Positions 14,713-23,823 of a DNA stretch of 47,183 nt are shown in pieces (positions within the stretch are counted from its first letter, which is position 1; the number at the start of each line of letters is the position of its first letter). The notes below the pieces were generated by a model. It did not search any database. It was given only the letters and a program-made list of their open reading frames with translations, and was not told where the DNA came from. The translations under genes and the position numbers were made by a program. This stretch comes from Candidatus Competibacter phosphatis (GTDB lineage: Bacteria > Pseudomonadota > Gammaproteobacteria > Competibacterales > Competibacteraceae): the NCBI RefSeq assembly GCF_012939995.1, contig NZ_SPMZ01000054.1:1-47183 (forward strand), read 5' to 3'.

Positions 14713-16518
14713 ATGACCACACCCTCTGCGTCGCCCTCCCCCGACAGCAAGAAACCCGATTACAACAAACTCGCTCAGAATTTTTCTAAGATCATCGAAC
14801 AGAGCCAGCGGGTACTACAGGAATTCCTCAAGCGCCAGGAAAGCGGTGATCAGCTTCCGATCATGGACCCGGCCATCATTAGCAAGTCCTTTCAGGAACT
14901 GTTCGACAAGCTGCTGAAAAACCCGGAACAACTGATTGAGGCTCAAGTCAATTTCTGGAAAAACTATCTTGATCTGTGGCAGGCCACCTCCCAACGGATG
15001 CAGGGCAAGGAAAGCAAACCACTCATTGAGCCGTCGCCCGGCGACAAACGCTTCAAGGATGCGCAATGGGCGGAAAACGCGGTCTTCGATTTCATCAAGC
15101 AATCCTATCTGCTCGCCGCCGACAACCTGCAGGGACTGGTGCGCAAGGTTGAGGGACTGGACGACAAGACCGCCCGCAAGGTGCAGTTCTACACCCGCCA
15201 GTTCGTGGACGCGATGGCGCCCACGAACTTCGTGCTGACCAATCCGACCGTCCTGCAAACCACGCTCGATTCGGGCGGGGACAATCTGGTCAAGGGTCTC
15301 CAGAATCTGCTGGAAGATCTGGAACGCGGTCGCGGTCAGTTGCAGATCAAGATGACCGATCTCAAGGCCTTCAAGCCGGGCGAGAACATTGCGGTCACAC
15401 CAGGCAAGGTCATCTTTCAGAACGAGTTGCTGCAACTGGTTCAATACAACCCCAGCACCCCGACCGTGCACCAGCGACCGTTCCTGTTCGTCTCGCCCTG
15501 GATCAACAAGTTCTACATCATGGACATGCGGCCCAAGAACTCCATGGTCAAGTGGATGGTGGACCAGGGCTTCACGGTGTTCATGACCTCCTGGGTTAAC
15601 CCGGACGAGCGACTGGCGCACAAGAAGTTCGAGGACTACATGCTGTCCATCGTGGAGGCGATGGACGCCATCGAGCAGGCCACCGGCGAGCGAGAAATCA
15701 ATACCGCCGGTTACTGTCTGGGTGGGACTATCCTGCTGAGCACGCTGGCCTATCTTGCCGCCAAGAAAGACCAGCGGGTGAAAAGCGCCATCTGCTTCGC
15801 CTGCATGACCGATTTCAGCGAGCCGGGCGAATTGGAAGTATTCATCGACGAGGAATTGATCACTCTGCTGGAAAAACAGATGGGCGATCGTGGCTATCTG
15901 GATGGCAGCCAGATGGCCGGCGTGTTCAGCATGTTGCGCGCCAACGATCTGATCTGGTACTTCGTGGTCAACAATTACCTGATGGGCAACGATCCCTACC
16001 CCTTCGATCTGCTGTACTGGAACTCCGATTCCACCCGGATGCCGCGAGACATGCACAGTTTCTACGTGCGCAACATGTATCAGAAGAACTTGCTGCGCGA
16101 GCCGGGCGGCATCACCCTGGCAGGCGTGCCGATCGACCTGCGCCAGATCAAGACGCCGGTCTGCTTCCTGTCGGCCTACGAAGATCACATCGCCCCGTGG
16201 ACTTCCACCTATGCCGGCACCCAACTGGTCGGCGGCCCGGTGAAGTTCGTGCTGAGCGGGTCCGGGCATATCGCCGGGGTCATCAATCCGGCCTCGTCCG
16301 ACAAGTACGGCTTCTGGCTCAATCCCAATACCCCACCGAATCCCGACGACTGGTTCAAGGACGCGGTCCAGCAGGAAGGCTCCTGGTGGCCGGATTGGCT
16401 GACCTGGCTGCAACCACACGCCGGCCCGCAAGTACCGGCCCGCACGCCAGGCGACGGTAAACTGCAACCGATCGAGGACGCGCCAGGTTCCTACGTCAAG
16501 ATGCGTTACGATCAGTAA
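14713..16518 (+). CDS. phaC: Class I poly(3-hydroxyalkanoate) synthase
   Basis: 601 residues, similar to the 589-residue class I enzyme of Cupriavidus. It polymerises (R)-3-hydroxyacyl-CoA into storage polyester on the granule surface. The catalytic triad is visible: Cys335 in the lipase-like box GYCLGG, Asp491 in YEDHIAPW, and His519 in GSGHIAGVINP. The Asp-His spacing (28) matches Cupriavidus. An N-terminal PhaC_N domain covers about 110-280. No phaA, phaB, phaR or phasin gene lies in the window, so it is encoded apart from the rest of the pathway. The 3' end overlaps the converging dnaE by 23 bp. Confidence 0.96.
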   Translation: MTTPSASPSPDSKKPDYNKLAQNFSKIIEQSQRVLQEFLKRQESGDQLPIMDPAIISKSFQELFDKLLKNPEQLIEAQVNFWKNYLDLWQATSQRMQGKESKPLIEPSPGDKRFKDAQWAENAVFDFIKQSYLLAADNLQGLVRKVEGLDDKTARKVQFYTRQFVDAMAPTNFVLTNPTVLQTTLDSGGDNLVKGLQNLLEDLERGRGQLQIKMTDLKAFKPGENIAVTPGKVIFQNELLQLVQYNPSTPTVHQRPFLFVSPWINKFYIMDMRPKNSMVKWMVDQGFTVFMTSWVNPDERLAHKKFEDYMLSIVEAMDAIEQATGEREINTAGYCLGGTILLSTLAYLAAKKDQRVKSAICFACMTDFSEPGELEVFIDEELITLLEKQMGDRGYLDGSQMAGVFSMLRANDLIWYFVVNNYLMGNDPYPFDLLYWNSDSTRMPRDMHSFYVRNMYQKNLLREPGGITLAGVPIDLRQIKTPVCFLSAYEDHIAPWTSTYAGTQLVGGPVKFVLSGSGHIAGVINPASSDKYGFWLNPNTPPNPDDWFKDAVQQEGSWWPDWLTWLQPHAGPQVPARTPGDGKLQPIEDAPGSYVKMRYDQ

Positions 16519-19500
16519 GCAGCTGCGGGTCGTACAACAACCGCACTGCCTCCGCGCCGGCCAGCTCCCGCAGCCGGCGCAATAGCGCCTCGCACGGCTT
16601 GACCCGCCAGTCCGAACCGAATGCCAGTTCCACCCGCGCGCCGGAACCGACGTATTCCACCCATACCGCGCAGCGGCCGTCAGCGCGATGCTCGGCCAGC
16701 ACGCCGGCCAGATCCCGCAACGCACCCGAAGCGCACTGTTCCGCGTCCAAGCGTAGTTGCAGCCGTCGGGCTCGTTCGGCGCGCCCCCCCGTCCAGATCC
16801 AGCACCCGTTCGACGTTCAGCCTTGTAGTCTGGTTGAACTCGTCCCAACCCAAACTCCCCTGCACCAACAGAATGGCGTCCTCGACGATCAGCGACCGAT
16901 GCTGTTCGTACACTTCGGGAAAGATGCGCAGTTCCATCCGCCCGCCGCCGTCATCCAAGGTGACGAAAGCGATTCGCCCGCCCCGGTTGGCGTTGCGGGT
17001 CCGCAGGCTGACCACCAGTCCAGCGACGGTCAACGAACGCTCGTTGCCTCGACGTGAACCTCCGCCGTTCTCGTTCAGATCACGCAGCCGGGTCGCGCCC
17101 AGCGCCTCCAACTCCGACTTCAAGCGATTGATCGGATGACCGGTCAGGTACACCCCCAGCGTCTCTTTCTCGCCGCGCAACCGCTCCTCTTCGTCCCATT
17201 CCCGCCGGACATGATTCCCCGAGCACTCCGCCAGCGGCATTGTCGTGCAACCCGGTTGTACCGGCTGGTCCGCACTTTCGAGGACAGCGCCATACGACGG
17301 CCGCGTCGGCGTTTCCTCGGCGGTGGCCAACCCGAACATATCGTTCTGGCCGGCGGCATCGTTGCGGGAATGCTGCTCGGCCAGTCGTAGCGCCTCCGGT
17401 AATTGCGCCATCAGCGTTGCCCGGTTGACGCCGAGTTCGTCGAAGGCCCCGGAACGGACCAGCGCTTCCAGCACCCGACGATTGAGCTTGCGCAAATCCA
17501 CCCGCTGGCACAGGTCGAACAAATCGTGGTACGGCCCGCCTCGCTCCCGCTCGCGCCACAGCGCCTCGATGGCGCCCTCGCCTGCCCCCTTGATCGCGCC
17601 CAGACCGTACAAAATCTCGCCACTGGCGCCGACCGTGAAGCGGTACTCGGACACATTGATGGCTGGCGGCACCAACTTGAGGCCCATGCGGCGGCATTCC
17701 TCGATGAACACCACCACCTTGTCGGTCTTGTCCATGTCCGAGGACAGCACCGCCGCCATGAACGCCGCCGGATAATGGGCCTTCAGCCAGGCGGTCTGGT
17801 AAGACACCAGGGCATAGGCGGCGCTATGGCTTTTATTGAAGCCGTAACCCGCGAATTTCTCCATTAAATCAAATATGTAAGAAGCCGTTTCCGAATCGAC
17901 TCGATGCTCGACCGATCCCTTGACGAAGGTCTCGCGCTGCTTGGCCATTTCCTCCGGCTTCTTCTTGCCCATGGCCCGACGCAGTAAATCCGCTCCTCCC
18001 AGGGTATAGCCCGCCAGTACCTGGGCAATCTGCATCACCTGTTCCTGATAGAGGATGACGCCGTAGGTGGGCTGGAGAATCGTCGCCAGCGTCGGATGGG
18101 GATATTCGATGCGGGCGCGGCCGTGCTTGCGGTCGATGAAATCGTCCACCATGCCCGATTGCAGCGGTCCCGGCCGAAACAGCGCCACCAGCGCCACGAT
18201 GTCCTCGAAACAGTCCGGCTGCAAACGGCGGATCAGATCCTTCATGCCGCTGGATTCCAACTGGAACACCGCTGTGGTCTGGTGACGTTTCAACAGATCG
18301 AAGGCGAGCGCGTCGTCCAGGGGGATCGTGCCGATATCGAGCGGTGACTCACCCGTCGCCGCCCGCTCGCGATTGATGGTCCGCACCGCCCAGTCGATGA
18401 TGGTCAGGGTCCGCAGGCCCAGGAAGTCGAATTTCACCAACCCGGCCGACTCGACGTCGTCCTTGTCGAACTGGGTGACCGCCCCAGCGTCGCCCTCTTC
18501 GCAGTACAGCGGCGAAAAATCGGTCAAGGTGGACGGCGCGATCACCACCCCGCCAGCGTGCTTGCCGACATTGCGCGCCAGCCCTTCCAGCTTGCGGGCC
18601 AAATCGATCAGGGCACGGACTTCCTCATCGTTTTCGTACAACCGGCGCAGTTCCGCTTCCTGTTCGATGGCCTTGTCCAAGGTCATGCCGATCTCGAAGG
18701 GAATCAGCTTGGCGATACGGTCGACATAGCCATAAGGATGACCTAGCACCCGGCCCACGTCGCGCACCACCGCCTTGGCCGCCATGGTGCCGTGGGTGGC
18801 GATCTGCGACACCCGGTCGCGGCCGTAGCGTTGGGCGACGTATTCGATCACCCGGTCGCGCCCTTCCATGCAGAAATCGATGTCGAAATCCGGCATCGAC
18901 ACCCGTTCGGGGTTGAGAAAACGCTCGAACAGCAGATCGTAGGCCAGCGGGTCCAGATCGGTGATTCCCAGCGCATAGGCCACCAGCGAGCCGGCGCCGG
19001 AACCGCGCCCCGGTCCGACCGGCACCCCGTTGGCGCGCGCCCATTGGATGAAGTCAGCTACGATCAGGAAGTAGCCGGGAAAGCCCATCTGAATGATGAC
19101 TTTCAGTTCGATTTCCAGGCGTTGATCGTAAGGCCGGCGGCGTTCGACGCAATCGGGGGCGTCGGGATCGAACCAGCGTCGCAGCCGCTGTTCGAGGCCG
19201 ACGCGGGCCTGGGCCGAGAAAAAATCGCCGATATTCGTGTCCGCCGGAATGGGGAAATCCGGCAGCACGTTCTTGCCCAGTTCCAGTTGCAGATTGCAGC
19301 GACGAGCGATTTCGACGCTATTTTCCAGCGCCTCCGGCACATCGGCGAACAATTCGGCCATCTCGGCCGACGAGCGCAGATATTGCTGGTCGCTATGGCG
19401 GCGTGGCCGGCGTGGATCGTCCAGGGTCACGCCATCGTGAATGCACACCCGAGTCTCGTGCGCCTCGAAATCCTCTCGTTGGAGGAAACAAACCTCGTTG

Positions 19501-20087
19501 GTCGCCACCACCGGCGTTCCGGTCGTCGCCGCCAAATCCAGGGCCGCTTCGAGATATTCTTCCTCCTGGGGTCGCCCAGTGCGTTGCAGCTCCAGATAAA
19601 AGCGTTCGGGGAATAGTTGCCACCACTCGGCCAGCCAGTTTCGGGCCTGCTTCGCCCGGTCGTTCAGCAGCGCTTGGCCCAGCTCGCCCTCACGACCGCC
19701 GGACAGGGCGATCAAACCCGCAGTGCTACCGGCCAGCCAGCGGTAGTCGATCATCGGCACGCCGCGCTGCTGGCCTTCAAGATAACCACGGCTGACCAGC
19801 CGGGTCAGGTGGCGATAGCCGGTCAGGTCTTGGCACAGCAGCACCAACCGCGCCGGGTCGTCGCCCCCCCGTCGCACCCAGACTTCCACACCGACGATCG
19901 GTTTGATGCCGGCGCCGAGCGCGGCCTTGTAGAACTTGATCAACGCAAACAGGTTGCTCATGTCGGTGACCGCCACGGCCGGCATGCCAGCGGCGGCCAC
20001 CTGCTTGACCAGGCTCTTAATGCGGATCAGTCCATCCACCAGCGAGTATTCGGTGTGCAGGCGCAGGTGCACGAAGGGCGTGCTCAT
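16496..20087 (-). CDS. dnaE: DNA polymerase III alpha subunit (C-terminal frame break at a G7 run)
   Basis: Replicative polymerase, about 1196 residues after correction (E. coli 1160). An N-terminal PHP domain ([15 protein letters not shown]) precedes the palm with the catalytic Asp cluster [14 protein letters not shown]. Fingers, helix-hairpin-helix and OB-fold regions follow. At the C7 run 16784-16790 (G7 in the coding strand) the frame leaves homology after VERVLDLDG. The next frame continues [19 protein letters not shown] to a stop at 16496. Six Gs would restore one frame, so a base-call insertion is the likely cause. The start overlaps the rnhB stop (ATGA), the usual rnhB-dnaE coupling; accA does not follow here. 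Confidence 0.94.
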
Positions 20088-20680
20088 GCCTGTTCCTCAA
20101 CAATGGCGGCTTGCAGCGCGGCGGCGACCGGCGCGAAGGAGCGGCGGTGTTCGGGGCAAGGACCGTAGCGGCGCAGCGCTTCCCGATGAACGGCGGTCGG
20201 GTAGCCCTTGTGCCGAGCGAAATCGTAGCGCGGATAACGGTCGTGCAATTCGCGCAATTCGGCGTCCCGCGTCACCTTGGCCAGGATCGAGGCGGCGCTG
20301 ATCGCCGGCACGGTGGCATCGCCCTTGACGATGGCCGTGCAAGGGCAGGCCAGTGGCGGACAGTGCTTGCCGTCCACCAGCACTCGATCCGGGGTCATGG
20401 GCAAGGCTTCGACCGCCCGCTGCATCGCCAGCAGTGAAGCCTGAAAAATATTGAGCCGGTCGATTTCGGCGACCTCGGCTCGGCCCAGCGCCCAGGCCAG
20501 GGCGTTGGCGCGGATGCTCAGCGCCAGTCGTTCACGGCGGGCGGGGCTGAGTTTTTTGGAATCGGCCAGGCCGGCGATGGGACGAGCGGGGTCGAGGATG
20601 ACGGCGGCGGCAATGACGGGGCCGGCCAGCGGGCCGCGCCCTACTTCGTCCACGCCGGCGATCAGAAGCGTGTCGGGCAT
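20084..20680 (-). CDS. rnhB: Ribonuclease HII
   Basis: 198 residues, full family length. It removes ribonucleotides and RNA from RNA-DNA hybrids. The N-terminal [14 protein letters not shown] carries the metal-binding Asp11-Glu12 pair, and VLVDG and the STRDAEL-like region [15 protein letters not shown] hold further active-site residues. It overlaps dnaE by 4 bp. In many gammaproteobacteria lpxB lies directly upstream. Here 3.4 kb of accessory DNA intervenes, and the vapC stop is only 31 bp upstream on the same strand. Confidence 0.95.
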   Translation of the reverse strand: MPDTLLIAGVDEVGRGPLAGPVIAAAVILDPARPIAGLADSKKLSPARRERLALSIRANALAWALGRAEVAEIDRLNIFQASLLAMQRAVEALPMTPDRVLVDGKHCPPLACPCTAIVKGDATVPAISAASILAKVTRDAELRELHDRYPRYDFARHKGYPTAVHREALRRYGPCPEHRRSFAPVAAALQAAIVEEQA

Positions 20681-20711
20681 GAGATTTTTTCAGGCTTCAT
20701 CAAATGAATGT

Positions 20712-21114
20712 TTAACTCTGTACCATCGCGGAACGCATGCCGAGGCGTTCTACGAACGGCTCGAAATCGCGGTCGCTGTACAGCAAAGCATAATTTTTTT
20801 TCAATACAGAATGTTGCGATCAACGTGTTAATGGTTTTTCTGACCATTACGCCGAACAGCCGCAGGGTACGGAAGTGACGGGCGGCCTGAATGGCGATTT
20901 CCCGACCCCCAATTTCCACCACTTCCAGGGAGGTCAGCAGCTTGCGCGCCTGGTTAAAGTCTCGTTCGCTGTTGAATCCTTGCAGGACTTCAGTCAGGAC
21001 GAGGTCTCCCACCGCCAAGGGCTCGCTGCCTAGCAGCGCGTCCAGACGCTCGGTCTGCACGGTGAGGGTCCCTCTGAAGTAGTCGATCCAGATGCTGGAA
21101 TCGACCAGGATCAT
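20712..21114 (-). CDS. vapC: VapC-family PIN-domain toxin (frame broken at an A8 run; one acidic residue replaced)
   Basis: PIN-domain endoribonuclease toxin, about 133 residues after correction. The start MILVDSSIWIDYF contains Asp5, and Glu42 lies in LTEVLQGF. The block VRKTINTLIATFCIE is the usual R-K-T-I-D-T-L-I-A-T-F block but has Asn96 where active toxins carry Asp. As read, the frame garbles after CIEKK. At the T8 run 20794-20801 (A8 in the coding strand), seven As give ENYALLYSDRDFEPFVERLG and a stop at 20712, which fits the family. It overlaps vapB by 3 bp. Activity is uncertain because of Asn96. Confidence 0.85.
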
Positions 21115-21305
21115 CAGTCGGTCCTCATGGCGTCGAGGTCGCCTTGCCAGTCGAGCTTGCCACGAAAGCGGCGGATTTCTTCCTGCTGGCGCAATCGCAA
21201 CAAGGTGCGCAGGCCCAATTCAACGACCTCGCGCTTGGTCTTCAAACCCGTTACCCGCAAGGTCTCCTTCATGAGTTGATCGTCGATCACGATATTGGTA
21301 CGCAT
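21114..21305 (-). CDS. vapB: VapB-family antitoxin
   Basis: 63 residues: MRTNIVIDDQLMKETLRVTG then KTKREVVELGLRTLLRL. This is the short ribbon-helix-helix antitoxin type (DUF2191-like) that pairs with PIN toxins. The N-terminal strand and two helices bind DNA, and the tail (about 40-63) is expected to wrap VapC. It precedes vapC with an overlapping stop/start, the standard antitoxin-first order. A perfect inverted repeat overlaps its start codon and promoter. Confidence 0.87.
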   Translation of the reverse strand: MRTNIVIDDQLMKETLRVTGLKTKREVVELGLRTLLRLRQQEEIRRFRGKLDWQGDLDAMRTD

Positions 21306-21363
21306 GATGTGTATCTCTTGTTCGGTTTTTACACATCATAAGGTTTTGGATGGTGGGGCACAA
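21304..21363 (-). promoter_or_regulatory. vapBC promoter with overlapping inverted-repeat operator
   Basis: On the minus strand TTGTGC (21363-21358) and TATGAT (21340-21335) are spaced by exactly 17 bp. A perfect 10-bp inverted repeat, ATGATGTGTA (21304-21313) with TACACATCAT (21330-21339), covers the -10 element and reaches the vapB start codon. VapBC complexes typically repress their own promoter at such repeats, so autoregulation is inferred. Confidence 0.6.
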
Positions 21364-21571
21364 TCGGGCACGGGGGGACACCAGGGCAGCGCCGCTAAAG
21401 AAACCGCAGGGCATCGCGCGTCTGATTTCGAGAGGAAGAAGCCACCCTGAAATTCACAGCCAAGGTGAGACAAAAACCACTTGGCCTCTTGCTTGCTCAT
21501 TTTCCGGGGATGCCGCTTGTATGGAACAGGATGTAGCGCTGATCCAGTTGCATAAGTGCGTTTAATACGAA
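21364..21571. other. Intergenic stretch, no gene seen
   Basis: Between the vapBC promoter and the haloperoxidase promoters I find no convincing reading frame, RNA gene or repeat. Composition falls from mixed to AT-rich toward the right end. Confidence 0.5.
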
Positions 21572-21580
21572 TGTTATAAT
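21572..21580 (+). promoter_or_regulatory. Extended -10 promoter candidate upstream of the haloperoxidase
   Basis: TGTTATAAT matches the extended -10 consensus TGnTATAAT exactly. The nearest -35-like TTGCAT (21548-21553) is 21 bp away, too far, so it would act as an extended -10 promoter. It lies 200 bp before the gene and upstream of a second, better spaced promoter. Confidence 0.4.
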
Positions 21581-21626
21581 TTTTTTGAGTTGAATTTTGC
21601 CTCTAACCTGATCAAGTAACCTAGAC

Positions 21627-21655
21627 TTGACGGTCATAATCCCCTCTACTTTAAT
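21627..21655 (+). promoter_or_regulatory. Sigma-70-type promoter for the haloperoxidase gene
   Basis: TTGACG (21627-21632) and TTTAAT (21650-21655) are separated by 17 bp. The predicted transcript would begin near 21662, essentially at the first base of the long hairpin 21664-21742, leaving a leader of about 118 nt. Confidence 0.6.
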
Positions 21656-21663
21656 TTTTAGAA

Positions 21664-21742
21664 GCTATCTTGAAAAACGCTTGTTGTTTATTTAGCGGGT
21701 TCCTGAGGTGGGATACCCGTGATTTTGTTTTTTTAAGATAGC
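21664..21742 (+). repeat. Long inverted repeat / leader hairpin
   Basis: GCTATCTTGAAAAAC (21664-21678) pairs with a right arm ending TTTTTTAAGATAGC at 21742. This gives about 14-15 bp with one G-T pair and one bulged T. The inner part includes a CGGGT/ACCCG pairing, so the whole 79 nt can fold as one structure. It lies 38 nt before the haloperoxidase ATG. It could be a 5'-end stabiliser, a regulatory leader or the remnant of a small mobile element; sequence alone does not decide. Confidence 0.55.
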
Positions 21743-21779
21743 CTCTCATTTCCTACACAATTTAAAGAGGGAGTATCAA

Positions 21780-23711
21780 ATGGCTCTTCCTACACCCAAT
21801 ACAGATGAAAGTCTTGTAACGACTGAACCGGTCAACCTTGGCGCACCACCGCAAGATCAGATGAACGCTCCGTTCATTGGTAATTTCCACAAGACGCTGC
21901 CCCACAACAAGTATGGCGAAGTCGACGAAACCGCTTACCGCAAATTCGAGCGTACCTGCATACAAATCGAAGCGGGCATGCCGATCAATTTCGAGGAAGT
22001 GCCCAAGGGGTCTGTCAGTAGTCCGGACCAAAGTAGCTTCGAGAACTGCGCAGACCCCAAACTTACCAAGTCAGCCGCAAAATTCACCAGCCCGATGGCG
22101 GGTGCCTCAAGTGAAACGCATGGCCCCGATCCGAAATCGCTGGAGATGTTGCCCGCGCCGGGCTGCCGGTCGATCAGCACGGCAGCCGAGATGGTCGAAC
22201 TCTACTGGATGGCCTTGCTGCGCGACGCGCCGTTGCTCGCGTTCCAGCAAAGCCGCACATCGCCTGACACTGGTTGTGCTGACATTTCAGCACACGATGG
22301 CACGGGGCCGAACAAGCTTGGCTATAACGTGGTCGACCGTGTCAACACGGCGCGCAAGGCGGTAAACACAATGTTCGACTGTGCAATACGCCATGACGCC
22401 GATCCCGGGCACTTGCGCGCGCCCCTTGACCTGCAGGCAGGCAGTGGCGGCGCGGATATACGGATACAAACGATTTTCCGCACCGGATTGTTCGGCGAGG
22501 ACGCCGGCCCCCTTGTTAGCCAATTCTTCATCCGGCCCATCGGATACGGGGTGCAGTCAATCGATCAGAAGGAAGTTCCCTACATTGCCAAACGCGATTT
22601 CCTTACCACGCACGGCGATTGGCTGCTGGCGCAGAACACAGGCAAGGATAAGTATGGGCGCGACTATGGCAGTTGCAACAACTATGCGGATCAACGCAAT
22701 TGTCCCGCCAATATCTACTATCCGACGACTGACGGTAGCGCTAATGGAACGGTAGTCAAGCGCTATATTTCCACCATGCGTGACCTCGCGCGTTTCGTAA
22801 ATCGCGATGCGCTGCACCAAGCCTACTTCAACGTGGCGCTATTCTTGGATGGGATTGGCGCGCCTGTTGACGCAGGCAATCCCTATCGCGGCAACCGCTA
22901 TTCGCGTGAGGGTGGCTTCGCCACGCTAGGCGGGCCGGACCTGCTGACGTTGGTCTCTGAGGTCGCCAGCCGTGCCCTCAAGGTCATCTGGCGCCAGAAA
23001 TGGCTGGTTCACCGCCGTTGTCGCCCCGAGGTGTATGGTGGCCTGCTGCAAATGCAGCACAAGGGCTACAAGGGTGACAAGCGCGAATACGGCCTACCGG
23101 TCACGATTCAAGCCTGCAATCAATTCGACAATGCACTCAACGATACGCTGGCCGCCGTGACGTCGCACAATGCCGCGCAGAACGAAGGAGATGAAACCCT
23201 GTTCCTGCCCATGGCGTTTTCTGCCGGGTCGCCGAGTCACCCGGCCTATGGCGCTGGACATGCGACCGTCGCCGGGGCCTGCGTCACGGTGCTTAAGGCT
23301 TGGTTCGATGAGGATGCAAAATTGTCCGATGTTTTCAATGACTTCAACAAGCACCAGCCTAAAGATCCCCCAGAGCATAAGTTAACTCTCTTGCAGCCGG
23401 GCTACCGCAAGGATGGCGGAACACTTGAGGACTTCTGCGAGCCACAGGAATACACCGGAGCTGACGCCGATAGCATCACCGTGGGCGGCGAACTCAACAA
23501 GATCGCCAGCAATGTCGCCATGGGCCGAAGCATGGGCGGAGTCCATTGGCGAAGCGACAACACCCGCAGTTTGCGACTGGGTGAGGCGATCGCCATTGAG
23601 ATTTTGCGCAAGCGAACGGTGGAATACGCGGAGCGGCCGGTTTCATTCACCTTCCGTGCATTTGATCGATACATGGTGCACATTAATCAAGGACAAGTTC
23701 GAAACATCTGA
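21780..23711 (+). CDS. Vanadium-dependent haloperoxidase family protein (PAP2 superfamily)
   Basis: 643 residues behind GAGGGAG. The vanadate pocket of bromoperoxidases is recognisable: Lys407 and Arg415 in KWLVHRRCRPE (the K+8 spacing of the algal enzymes), Gly493-His494 in YGAGHATVAGAC, and Arg583 and His589 in GRSMGGVHWRSDN (R+6 spacing). The usual Ser before Gly-His is Ala492. Such enzymes oxidise halide with peroxide to hypohalous acid. No signal peptide is evident. Its composition is less GC-rich than the flanking core genes, it is on the opposite strand, and it interrupts lpxB-rnhB, so acquisition by transfer is likely. A phosphatase of the same fold is the main alternative. Confidence 0.88.
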   Translation: MALPTPNTDESLVTTEPVNLGAPPQDQMNAPFIGNFHKTLPHNKYGEVDETAYRKFERTCIQIEAGMPINFEEVPKGSVSSPDQSSFENCADPKLTKSAAKFTSPMAGASSETHGPDPKSLEMLPAPGCRSISTAAEMVELYWMALLRDAPLLAFQQSRTSPDTGCADISAHDGTGPNKLGYNVVDRVNTARKAVNTMFDCAIRHDADPGHLRAPLDLQAGSGGADIRIQTIFRTGLFGEDAGPLVSQFFIRPIGYGVQSIDQKEVPYIAKRDFLTTHGDWLLAQNTGKDKYGRDYGSCNNYADQRNCPANIYYPTTDGSANGTVVKRYISTMRDLARFVNRDALHQAYFNVALFLDGIGAPVDAGNPYRGNRYSREGGFATLGGPDLLTLVSEVASRALKVIWRQKWLVHRRCRPEVYGGLLQMQHKGYKGDKREYGLPVTIQACNQFDNALNDTLAAVTSHNAAQNEGDETLFLPMAFSAGSPSHPAYGAGHATVAGACVTVLKAWFDEDAKLSDVFNDFNKHQPKDPPEHKLTLLQPGYRKDGGTLEDFCEPQEYTGADADSITVGGELNKIASNVAMGRSMGGVHWRSDNTRSLRLGEAIAIEILRKRTVEYAERPVSFTFRAFDRYMVHINQGQVRNI

Positions 23712-23727
23712 ACCTTGTCTCGTAGAT

Positions 23728-23791
23728 GCCCAATAAAGCACTCCAGCCGATCCACTACAGTGGGTTTTCACGCTTTCGTGGTCAGTTGGGT
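23728..23791 (+). other. attC-like segment (tentative)
   Basis: GCCCAAT (23728-23734) and GTTGGGT (23785-23791) bracket 50 bp. They resemble the R'' (RYYYAAC, one mismatch) and R' (GTTRRRY, exact) boxes of integron attC sites, and the reading PNKALQP is typical of frames running into such sites. Inner L boxes are not clear. It could be a cassette boundary, but this is weak. Confidence 0.25.
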
Positions 23792-23798
23792 ACGTTCA

Positions 23799-23823
23799 TT
23801 CATCGGCGCGAAGCGCCGATGAA
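23799..23823. repeat. 11-bp perfect hairpin
   Basis: TTCATCGGCGC (23799-23809) and GCGCCGATGAA (23813-23823) flank a GAA loop, 88 bp after the haloperoxidase stop. No T-run follows, so it is not a standard terminator. It may stabilise the 3' end of the mRNA or be a REP-like unit. Confidence 0.6.

Noticed and set aside
19864..19870. Another C7 run in dnaE as a further frame break
   Set aside because: The frame reads correctly through it ([13 protein letters not shown]), so long runs are not always miscalled.
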